Translations under genes and position numbers: made by a program | In this document: one piece after another, positions 6,245 through 11,390 of the stretch | Position numbering within the stretch: the first letter of the stretch is position 1 | Layout of the letters: each line of letters begins with the position of its first letter | The notes under the pieces: generated by a model | Seen by the model: the letters and a program-made list of their open reading frames with translations, nothing else | The model's database searches: none | What the model was told of the DNA's origin: nothing | Assembly (NCBI GenBank): GCA_036655975.1 | Contig: JAVVPD010000072.1 | Coordinates: 1 to 11,390, forward strand | DNA: 11,390 nucleotides | From: CASQEL01 sp036655975 | Lineage (GTDB): Bacteria > Desulfobacterota > Desulfovibrionia > Desulfovibrionales > Desulfovibrionaceae | Direction of reading: 5' to 3'

Positions 6245-7597
6245 ATGACGAATTTTTGTGTGAGCCGCATGGTGCTGCGTGTTTGTGGGCTTATGTGTGC
6301 GCTCATACTTATTTGTGTATCCAGCCCCGTCATGGCTGTAGGGGATAGGGCAGATTCAACGCCCGAGGCGCAAAACCCTTTGGGGGCGCCGCAAGACTTG
6401 TGGTATTTTGCCAAGCAGGCGGGCATGGACACCGTGCTTTTGCCTCTGGAGGAACAAACAAAGCGGGACGCACGCACCAATCAGCTTTTTTTCAGCCCTT
6501 GGCAGCAGGGCAGGCCCAGTGTAAAAGCCAAACAATTTCAGGCAAACCTGCTAAAAAAGGCCCGTGGCTATCACGGGGAAACACCGTGGAGCCAAGCAGC
6601 GTGGAACACATTGCTCAAGGTGGCGAATGTTTCTGGCTATCCGTCTCCCTGCGGGCCCGCCATTGTTACCCGTCATACAGACTTACGCGCCATGCCCACC
6701 GCCCAGCCCTTGTATCTGGAACCTACAGCCCAAGCGGCTATGGATTTTTTTGATTTTTTTCAATACGCTTCTTTGCCGCTGGGAACCCCTGTGTACGTGA
6801 GCCACGTCAGCGCTGATACGAGCTGGCTATATGTGGAATATCCTCTGGTGTCGGGGTGGGTCAGGGCTGAAGACGTGGCCTTGGTGTCCAAAGCTTTTTG
6901 TCGGGCCTATGCCCACGGCAGCTATGCGGTGAGCGTACAAGACGCGGTGCCCTTGGTGGCAGATTCGGGCGAGCTGGTGGGCACAAGCTATGTGGGATCT
7001 GTATTTCCACGGGCCCAAGAGCCAGACCGTATTTTTGTACCCGTGCGTCAGGCTGACGGCACCGCCCGTGTGGAAAGCCTGTCCCCCCCTGCGGGCACCG
7101 TTGTGCCCAAGCCCTTGACGCTTACTCCCGCCAATCTGGCGCGTATAGGCACGGCCATGATGGGACAGCCCTATGGCTGGGGCGGCTGTAACCAGCTTCG
7201 AGACTGTTCACTCACCACACGTGACATTTTTTTGCCTTTTGGTCTCTGGTTGCCACGGAATTCTCGGGTGCAGGTCAACAGTGGAAGGTATAAAAAGATC
7301 GACCACCTCAGCCCAGAAGCCCGTAAAAGGACGGTACTGCACGAGGCGAAACCTTTTATGACTCTGTTAGGCTTTCCGGGGCATGTGGGCTTGTATGTGG
7401 GCACCTATGCCGATCAGCCGGTCATGTTGCATAATATTCTTGGCTTGCGTACCCACAAGGCGGAAGAATTTTATCGCCATATTATCGGCAAATGCCATCT
7501 CAGCACTTTGGAAGTGGGTAAAAATGATCCGCAAATGGAGTTGAGCGAAACATTGCTCGAGCGCTTAAGGGCTTTGCGCCATCTGGAGTCGTTCTGA
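6245..7597 (+). CDS. SH3-domain NlpC/P60 peptidoglycan hydrolase (YkfC-like, exported)
   Basis: A 450-residue secreted cysteine peptidase of the type that cuts stem peptides of peptidoglycan or its fragments (gamma-D-Glu-diamino acid bond in characterised relatives). The signal peptide is residues 1-31 (VCGLMCALILICVSSPVMA). An N-terminal region (about 50-130) matches the helical extension found in this family. Two SH3-like segments follow (about 138-215, containing RHTDLRAMP and SWLYVEYPLVSGWV, and about 225-285). The catalytic domain (about 295-425) has PYGWGG, then DCSLTTRD with nucleophile C321, GFPGHVGLYVG with H380, and MLHN with H396, the expected C-H-H set. The start is ATG at 6245, 8 nt after the beta-lactamase stop. 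A TTG at 6233 overlapping that stop is an alternative, and neither has a strong Shine-Dalgarno. Coupling to a beta-lactamase suggests a joint role in cell-wall turnover or beta-lactam response. Confidence 0.88.
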   Translation: MTNFCVSRMVLRVCGLMCALILICVSSPVMAVGDRADSTPEAQNPLGAPQDLWYFAKQAGMDTVLLPLEEQTKRDARTNQLFFSPWQQGRPSVKAKQFQANLLKKARGYHGETPWSQAAWNTLLKVANVSGYPSPCGPAIVTRHTDLRAMPTAQPLYLEPTAQAAMDFFDFFQYASLPLGTPVYVSHVSADTSWLYVEYPLVSGWVRAEDVALVSKAFCRAYAHGSYAVSVQDAVPLVADSGELVGTSYVGSVFPRAQEPDRIFVPVRQADGTARVESLSPPAGTVVPKPLTLTPANLARIGTAMMGQPYGWGGCNQLRDCSLTTRDIFLPFGLWLPRNSRVQVNSGRYKKIDHLSPEARKRTVLHEAKPFMTLLGFPGHVGLYVGTYADQPVMLHNILGLRTHKAEEFYRHIIGKCHLSTLEVGKNDPQMELSETLLERLRALRHLESF

Positions 7598-7601
7598 CAT
7601 A

Positions 7602-7668
7602 CAGACGCCCGCCCCGTAGGCCTAGGCGAAATTTACTTTCGCCGTACAGCTCCCGGAGGGGGCGTCTG
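7602..7668. repeat. Composite intergenic hairpin with repeat element copy 2
   Basis: An outer perfect 9-bp inverted repeat, CAGACGCCC (7602-7610) and GGGCGTCTG (7660-7668), encloses an inner 7-bp hairpin, GGCGAAA (7625-7631) and TTTCGCC (7637-7643), with loop TTTAC. The inner 24 nt (7623-7646) match 743-766 except for stem changes that keep pairing. The element lies between the convergent NlpC/P60 and porin genes and probably marks the 3' ends of both transcripts. There is no T-tract, so factor-independent termination is not clearly predicted. Confidence 0.75.
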
Positions 7669-7686
7669 GAATCAAAAATGCTTTAA
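7667..7686 (-). repeat. 20-nt perfect repeat, copy 2 (3' of the porin gene)
   Basis: Identical over 20 nt to 3019-3038. On the minus strand it follows the porin stop codon by 10 nt and runs straight into the composite hairpin at 7602-7668. The two modules are therefore contiguous here but occur separately elsewhere in the window. Confidence 0.65.
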
Positions 7687-7695
7687 GAATGACGG

Positions 7696-9198
7696 CTAGA
7701 AAGTGTATTTTAACAGCAGTGCTGCCTTCCACGCATCGGCATTTTGGTAGCTTTTTTCTGCCGAATGTTTGCGCCACGCATCGCGGTCCATGCCGTTGAT
7801 GATGTAACCGAGCTCGACCACCGCTTCCAGATTTTCGTAAATCCGGTAATTGTTGTCGACGTTGATTTCCACCAAGTGGTCCAGCGTGGTCAGGTACAAG
7901 CCGCTTTCGTTGTTCCAAGCTTGGGGGTTGCTGGTTTGGCGAATCATGGAAGCGGCATTGGTGCCCCCCCAATACACCACGCGCAGGGTGTGGCGGAGGT
8001 CTTCAATGCAGCTGAGGTCGCGTAATTGCAGGCCCACGCCCCATGTGCCCGCATAGGTGAGCATTTTGTCGTAGCCGCCGTCCAGCGACCAGCCATTGGG
8101 GCCGTCCTGCATAAAGCTGGTGAAATTGGAAGAAGGCGCAATGGAGGGCATGCGTTCGGAACCGTTTTTCACATTACCGTCGTCGCCGCTGGCGTACCAC
8201 CCCAAGATACTCGGGGTTCCCCAATCCAGTTTATATTCCACTAAAGCCTTAATCAGTCCGCCTTGGCGCATGCTGTCGGCCCGCCGTGTGGTGCCCAAGC
8301 GGTCGGTCAGGGAATAGTTGCCAAAACCGGCGGCATAGCCGTAGTTGATGTCCAGTTCTATGTTGAAAGGATCAAACGCAGCCACGACAATGGGCAAGCC
8401 GGCGTAGAATTGGCTGGCATAGGCGTGATTTTTAGCCCGAAAGCTGCCGTCTTGTACGGTGCCCTGACTGAAGGGCAGGGGCATGGTGTGGTACAGGCTC
8501 GGGCCGTCTACGGATTCGCCGTCCTTGGTAGAGGCGTCCAGCGCGTTGCGGCCCACAAAGCCCAGCATGGCCCACGGGGTCACTTCCACGCCTTCAAACT
8601 TTAGGGGCAGGCTCAGGCCCACGTAATCGGCATTATCCAAAAAACCTTGGGCATTACTGCCCGAGCGGGCCGGGCCGGAAAAGCCCGTGTAATTGTCGTT
8701 GAAGGGACGCACCCAAAAGGCGGTTAAGCCCACGGTGTCATTGAAGGTATAATTGCTTACAATGCCCGCCACCTGTTCGTCCAAAATGGAGGAACCGCCA
8801 GCCGCATTGGGCAGGGCAAGCCCCTGTAGCCCCATACGCAGGGAAAGCTCCGTGTGAGGTATTTTCCAGTCTAAATAGGCGTCGCGCACTCTGACAATGG
8901 TGCCGTCTGTCCCCAGCGCGCCGCCGTCTTCGGCCTTACCCCAAGCAATATCCCCAATTTGTAAGCGTAAAGTGCCGGACAGGGAATCAGAAACAATGGC
9001 TTCCAATTGCAGGCGCAGACGCTGACGGGCGTCGAAAACGTCTTTGTTGCCATTGGAATCTTTCACCAAGGTGCTTTCTACGCCGCCCCAAGCCCATAGC
9101 CATTCGCCAGAGGTTTTAAATTCCACCGCAGCAGCTTCGGCGCTCCCCACAAAAGTGAGGAAGGCACTCAGGGCCAAGGTTAAAAAACATTTTTGCAT
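7696..9198 (-). CDS. Outer membrane porin (Desulfovibrio-type trimeric beta-barrel)
   Basis: A 500-residue outer-membrane protein. The signal peptide MQKCFLTLALSAFLTFVGSA is followed by cleavage after EA (about 22). The mature part has alternating polar/aromatic beta-strand segments throughout (for example VEFKTSGEWLWAWGG, TLRLQIGDIAWGK, HTELSLRMGLQGLAL). It ends in LLLKYTF, with the C-terminal Phe that the BAM machinery recognises. Overall pattern and length match the homotrimeric porins abundant in Desulfovibrio, which let small solutes cross the outer membrane. I chose ATG at 9198 because GGAG lies 5 nt upstream and a signal peptide follows directly. The frame stays open further upstream but would overlap cbiK. 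It sits 61 nt downstream of cbiK on the same strand, so readthrough from the riboswitch-controlled promoter is plausible. Its solute specificity is unknown. Confidence 0.85.
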   Translation of the reverse strand: MQKCFLTLALSAFLTFVGSAEAAAVEFKTSGEWLWAWGGVESTLVKDSNGNKDVFDARQRLRLQLEAIVSDSLSGTLRLQIGDIAWGKAEDGGALGTDGTIVRVRDAYLDWKIPHTELSLRMGLQGLALPNAAGGSSILDEQVAGIVSNYTFNDTVGLTAFWVRPFNDNYTGFSGPARSGSNAQGFLDNADYVGLSLPLKFEGVEVTPWAMLGFVGRNALDASTKDGESVDGPSLYHTMPLPFSQGTVQDGSFRAKNHAYASQFYAGLPIVVAAFDPFNIELDINYGYAAGFGNYSLTDRLGTTRRADSMRQGGLIKALVEYKLDWGTPSILGWYASGDDGNVKNGSERMPSIAPSSNFTSFMQDGPNGWSLDGGYDKMLTYAGTWGVGLQLRDLSCIEDLRHTLRVVYWGGTNAASMIRQTSNPQAWNNESGLYLTTLDHLVEINVDNNYRIYENLEAVVELGYIINGMDRDAWRKHSAEKSYQNADAWKAALLLKYTF

Positions 9199-9232
9199 AA
9201 TAACTCCGGATGCAGAATATAATAAACACACA

Positions 9233-9248
9233 CAACGCATGCGCGTTG
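9233..9248 (-). promoter_or_regulatory. Small hairpin in the cbiK-porin gap
   Basis: On the minus strand CAACGC-GCAT-GCGTTG forms a 6-bp stem with a 4-nt loop. It is followed by TGTGTGTTTATTATATT, which is U-rich but not a clean tract. It could be a weak terminator, or a processing or stability element separating cbiK from porin mRNA. The stem is short, so the call is tentative. A separate porin promoter was not found in the 61-nt gap. Confidence 0.35.
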
Positions 9249-9259
9249 CGACCAAACAC

Positions 9260-10138
9260 CTATTCATCACTCTTTTTGCTGTTCGCCATATCGTCGGTGC
9301 TTGCGGAGCTGTGCCGCAAGAAAATCTTTTGTATCCCTTGTAATTCGCCAAGGCCTTTGAGATGGGGCACGGGCGTCATGCCAGCAGCCTTGATGCGGCT
9401 GGCCCAAGAATCGTCTTCTGGGCCGGCAAGGTCATTATTGGCGTGGTCGCCCGCCACAATCATGAAAGGCTGAAGCCAAACTTTTTTAACCCCCGCCGCC
9501 TTGAGCTGCGGCAAGACGTGGTCAAAGCTGAGTGCCCCTTCCACCGTGGCTAGCCACACCAGTGGGTCTTTTTCATGAAAGGCGGTGGCGGTGGCTGCTA
9601 AAATAAGGTCGCCGGAGCCTCGGTTGTTCCCATGCCCCATGAGCACAAGCGCTTCATGAGCCTTGCGTTCCTTGGGCAGAGAGGCCAACACGCTGGTCAT
9701 AACTTCCTGCAAGTCTTGTGAAGAAACCAGCAGCGGAGAGCCCAGCAATACTTTTTTGAAGCGCCCAGGGTGTTGGGTGAGATTTTTGACGATCATGCGC
9801 TCCAGCTGGCTAAATTCTTCGGCCGGAGCCACATGCAGAGACTGTACGGTCAGCTCGGTGATGCCCATGGCAGCCGCTTTGTTCAATGCGGCATGGACAG
9901 ACAACACCGGCTTGCCCTGTTTTGCCAGCTTGCGGCGGATAATGTCGGAAGTATACGCCCAGAGAACGGGGTCGCCCTGTGCAGTATAGGCCGCATGAAG
10001 GGCGTTTAAAGAAGGCATGGCTGATTCCACCGTGGTGCCAAAGGCGACCAGTAAGGTAGCCTTTTTTTCTCCGGCGGCAGAGGTGCTTGGGGGGAGCAAT
10101 AAACAACAAACGAGAATCATAAGGAATAAACGCTTCAT
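9260..10138 (-). CDS. cbiK: Sirohydrochlorin cobaltochelatase CbiK, exported (periplasmic) form
   Basis: A 292-residue chelatase inserting Co2+ into sirohydrochlorin in the early-cobalt (anaerobic) cobalamin pathway. Family motifs are LLVAFGTT (29-36, N-terminal chelatase strand), SLHVAPAEEF (100-109), LVLMGHGNNRGSGD with H169, WLATVEG with E200, and FMIVAGDHANNDLAG with H232. These three residues correspond to the His/Glu/His metal site known in CbiK. A signal peptide (LFLMILVCCLLLPPSTSA, cleavage near residue 21) matches the periplasmic CbiK paralogue described in Desulfovibrio vulgaris, whose role may be heme or cobalt handling rather than bulk B12 synthesis. I chose ATG at 10138 because CGGAG is 6 nt upstream. 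An ATG two codons earlier directly abuts that site. The cobalamin riboswitch and terminator upstream indicate repression by B12. The gene probably heads a transcript that can extend into the porin gene. Confidence 0.93.
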   Translation of the reverse strand: MKRLFLMILVCCLLLPPSTSAAGEKKATLLVAFGTTVESAMPSLNALHAAYTAQGDPVLWAYTSDIIRRKLAKQGKPVLSVHAALNKAAAMGITELTVQSLHVAPAEEFSQLERMIVKNLTQHPGRFKKVLLGSPLLVSSQDLQEVMTSVLASLPKERKAHEALVLMGHGNNRGSGDLILAATATAFHEKDPLVWLATVEGALSFDHVLPQLKAAGVKKVWLQPFMIVAGDHANNDLAGPEDDSWASRIKAAGMTPVPHLKGLGELQGIQKIFLRHSSASTDDMANSKKSDE

Positions 10139-10187
10139 ACGCATCTCCGTATTCGTTCCTCGGGCCGTGGCGCGCAAGGGAGACGAA

Positions 10188-10200
10188 AGTCAGACCTGCC
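10188..10200 (-). promoter_or_regulatory. Leader segment complementary to the riboswitch B12 box
   Basis: In the cbiK mRNA the segment GGCAGGTCTGACT can pair with the aptamer's conserved 3' sequence AGTCAGGAGACCTGCC (plus 10349-10364). That gives nine contiguous pairs, then more beyond a 3-nt bulge. The segment lies between the terminator and the start codon, so it exists only in readthrough transcripts. It can alternatively close a local hairpin, CCTGCC...GGCAGG (10196-10216). A regulatory role is inference. Confidence 0.35.
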
Positions 10201-10222
10201 TTTTGCCGTGGCAGGGAAGCAC

Positions 10223-10247
10223 AAAAAAAGCCTCTGACAAAAGAGGC
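10223..10247 (-). terminator. Riboswitch-linked intrinsic terminator upstream of cbiK
   Basis: On the minus strand GCCTCT (10247-10242) and AGAGGC (10235-10230) form a hairpin with a 6-nt loop, followed by seven consecutive T. It lies about 100 nt past the cobalamin aptamer and 85 nt before the cbiK start, the arrangement expected of a transcription-attenuating riboswitch. A possible antiterminator pairs GGTTGTGAGG (10333-10324) with CCTCATGCC (10253-10245), which would occupy the first bases of the terminator stem. That pairing needs one bulge and two wobble pairs. Confidence 0.8.
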
Positions 10248-10344
10248 ATGAGGATGGGTAGAGGAAAATGCAGCAAGAGACGACAAAAAGAGTACACCAC
10301 TGCTTCTGCTAAGGACACCCCGCCCTCACAACCAGAACATGATA

Positions 10345-10525
10345 CTATGGCAGGTCTCCTGACTCTTGGGTCATCATCTTTCGCGCCTTCCCAGTACAGG
10401 TTTAGCCTGTTTTCCAGTGGCGTAGAGCGAAAGACTCACCAATCACAGTTGCGGGGGCAGTTTCGGTTTATGCACAATCAGGCGTACCGAATTCCCTTTT
10501 CATTCCCTTAAGAGGAACACCATAG
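10345..10525 (-). ncRNA. Cobalamin (AdoCbl) riboswitch aptamer
   Basis: Read on the minus strand, the conserved blocks appear in order: P2 region GGTGTTCC with AAAAGGGAA, then CTGCCCCCGCAACTGT, GCCACTGG, TGGGAAGGCGCG, GATGATGACCC, and the B12 box AGTCAGGAGACCTGCC. P1 is closed by CTATGG (10525-10520) and CCATAG (10350-10345), six perfect pairs. It binds a cobalamin to repress downstream cbiK, through the terminator at 10223-10247. The core sequences are almost canonical, so identity is secure. The exact 5' limit is set from P1 and the predicted transcription start. I cannot tell from sequence alone whether adenosyl- or another cobalamin is preferred. Confidence 0.96.
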
Positions 10526-10531
10526 GGGAAA

Positions 10532-10560
10532 TGTATATGCTTTGGTACACATAGTGTCAA
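10532..10560 (-). promoter_or_regulatory. Promoter of the riboswitch-cbiK transcript
   Basis: On the minus strand a perfect -35 TTGACA (10560-10555) is followed after exactly 17 nt by TATACA (10537-10532). Transcription would begin about 10525, the first base of riboswitch helix P1. Promoter and aptamer predictions, made independently, therefore agree. Confidence 0.8.
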
Positions 10561-10599
10561 GGGTGGCGATGGCAGGGGGTAAACCGTGATAGCTGTATA

Positions 10600-10623
10600 G
10601 AGAGTGTCCAGAATTTTGTGTAA
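10600..10623 (+). mobile_element. Possible IS256-type terminal inverted repeat remnant
   Basis: GTCCAGAATTTTGTGTAA (10606-10623), preceded by GAGAGT, resembles the ends of IS256-family elements, which share a GTCC....AATT.TGTGTAA pattern. No transposase frame or second end is seen nearby, so this would be a solo or decayed end. It lies just upstream of the cbiK promoter, at the point where base composition shifts to AT-rich. The rest of 10561-10742 contains no gene that I can support. Confidence 0.35.
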
Positions 10624-10742
10624 TCGGGCTTTCTTAGGTGAATTCGTATCCAAACCGCCATTTTGCCTCCTCACTGAGAAGGTAAAATAACTTACTTATT
10701 TACAGGACACAACACTAGATACCCCAAGGCCGTTGTGCATTT

Positions 10743-10979
10743 TTAGACATTTGATCCGGCGTTGCAGTACGAACTGATCATGACCGCAAGCCCCATCAAA
10801 AATCCTTTAGTTTGTTTTTTTCTTGAATGAGGGAGCTGGTTGATTACATTGGTGGCTTTTTGGAGGCTTTCGGGGCTCGTTGGATTATTCCGTGCATACT
10901 CAATCAACCCATAGTCAACAGCCAAGTAAGTAATTTTAATAGTATTTTTTTTCATGATAATTGCTCGTTTAGAAAGCAT
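10743..10979 (-). CDS. Small hypothetical protein (78 aa)
   Basis: The frame encodes MLSKRAIIMKKNTIKITYLA at its start and a largely helical, basic protein ending in MGLAVMISSYCNAGSNV. I do not recognise it. ATG at 10979 is preceded by AAGG 8 nt upstream. ATG at 10955 (MKKNT...) is an alternative start with no clear Shine-Dalgarno. There is one cysteine and no signal peptide. The C-terminal stretch TKGFLMGLAVMISSY is mildly hydrophobic but too short for a sure membrane segment. The region is AT-richer than the rest of the window. It follows, on the same strand, another unrecognised gene with a 96-nt gap, so the two may form a unit. It may also be a non-coding frame, as no family supports it. 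Confidence 0.4.
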   Translation of the reverse strand: MLSKRAIIMKKNTIKITYLAVDYGLIEYARNNPTSPESLQKATNVINQLPHSRKKQTKGFLMGLAVMISSYCNAGSNV

Positions 10980-11075
10980 TTCGTGAACCTTATGTTGCCT
11001 GAGCAGGGCATTTGCATCCAGCTAGGAGCACAAATTTGGTCAATGTACCCAGGAGGGGAATACATACGCACACCT

Positions 11076-11390
11076 TTACGCTGTGTCAACTTTTTCACCG
11101 GAAAAACTTGCTATGGGGGCGTCTTCTTCCATTCGACTTGAGTGAAACTTGGCATACGTCCGCGACAATTGTGTGTAGCTTTGGTAAACATACAGATAAG
11201 CATACAACAAGTCGGCAAAAAAGTACCCGAGTTCTTTGTCCAGCTCGTCTTCAAAGTAGTTTATGGCATGTGAGTCAGCACAAAAGTAACCGATACAAAA
11301 AATATCCTTTTCTATATCGTGTCCCCACTCTATGTTGATGCCCTCTTTCCACTGCAGCTGAAATTCTCTTTTCACATCTGTAATGTTAGC
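11076..11390 (-). CDS. Hypothetical acidic protein, 5' end beyond the window
   Basis: The minus-strand frame is open from the window edge to TAA at 11076-11078. A GTG at 11375 would give 99 residues, but the five codons upstream to the edge are also open and no Shine-Dalgarno is visible, so the true start may lie outside. The protein is acidic and aromatic-rich, with GINIEWGHDIEKDIFCIGYF near the start, then EDELDKELGYFFADLLYAYL, a helix rich in Tyr/Leu. I do not recognise a family. The small, acidic, Tyr/Trp-rich character is common among immunity or antitoxin proteins, but nothing here proves that. Local AT-rich composition suggests acquired DNA. Confidence 0.5.
   Translation of the reverse strand, partial: ANITDVKREFQLQWKEGINIEWGHDIEKDIFCIGYFCADSHAINYFEDELDKELGYFFADLLYAYLYVYQSYTQLSRTYAKFHSSRMEEDAPIASFSGEKVDTA

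Noticed and set aside
9199..9351. Porin start at 9351 (51 extra residues)
   Set aside because: It overlaps the end of cbiK and would bury the signal peptide. ATG 9198 has GGAG 5 nt upstream.
10341..10558. Pairing GACACTATG (10558-10550) with CATAGTATC (10349-10341) as riboswitch P1
   Set aside because: The left part overlaps the -35 region and would not be transcribed. CTATGG/CCATAG gives a perfect P1 at the predicted start of the RNA.
10468..10674. Minus-strand open frame of 68 codons
   Set aside because: It lies across the riboswitch 5' part, the cbiK promoter and the possible insertion-sequence end. It has no family resemblance and is explained by these elements.
10827..11338. Plus-strand frames opposite the small right-end genes
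   Set aside because: They overlap each other, have no Shine-Dalgarno and look compositionally random. The minus-strand frames are more protein-like, though also uncertain.
1..11390. CRISPR arrays, tRNA or rRNA genes
   Set aside because: No regularly spaced repeats, and no tRNA cloverleaf or rRNA signature was recognised by eye on either strand.

Overview
The window looks like chromosomal DNA of a Desulfovibrio-type sulfate reducer (Desulfovibrionaceae). The main clues are a secreted (periplasmic) CbiK cobaltochelatase, a 500-residue porin of the kind seen in that family, a class A beta-lactamase, and a YkfC-type SH3/NlpC-P60 hydrolase with the DCS-type catalytic motif. Most of the DNA is fairly GC-rich. 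The last ~0.9 kb is visibly AT-richer and holds only unrecognised small genes, so it may be acquired.

Layout. (1) 1-704: the edge of an IS21-like insertion sequence (terminus near 180, reading leftwards) abuts the 3' part of a sigma-54-dependent activator gene. Only the end of the AAA+ domain and the Fis-type DNA-binding domain remain. (2) 787-4042, minus strand: a UDP-glucuronate 4-epimerase-type enzyme followed by a U32-family protein carrying the RlhA/TrhP-like Cys cluster. (3) 4221-7597, plus strand: four exported proteins, namely a ricin-type beta-trefoil protein, a small cationic protein, a class A beta-lactamase, and an SH3/NlpC-P60 peptidoglycan hydrolase starting 8 nt after the beta-lactamase stop. 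A strong terminator hairpin sits directly against the beta-lactamase ribosome binding site. (4) 7696-10560, minus strand: promoter (TTGACA-17-TATACA), a full cobalamin riboswitch, an intrinsic terminator, cbiK with a signal peptide, and then a porin 61 nt downstream. This reads as a B12-repressed envelope unit for cobalt or tetrapyrrole handling. (5) 10600-11390: a possible IS256-type terminal repeat and two small unrecognised minus-strand genes, the second running off the window.

Structure not explained by genes: a modular dispersed repeat follows three of the minus-strand genes. One module is a hairpin that occurs twice (743-766 and 7623-7646) with compensating stem changes. The other is a perfect 20-nt repeat (3019-3038 and 7667-7686). 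In addition, 10188-10200 of the cbiK leader is complementary, apart from a 3-nt bulge, to the conserved 3' B12 box of the riboswitch, although it lies beyond the terminator.

There is no clear wholly new system here. The best leads are the riboswitch leader and the porin it may control, the beta-lactamase/NlpC-P60 pair with its attenuator-like leader, and the 3'-end repeat family.
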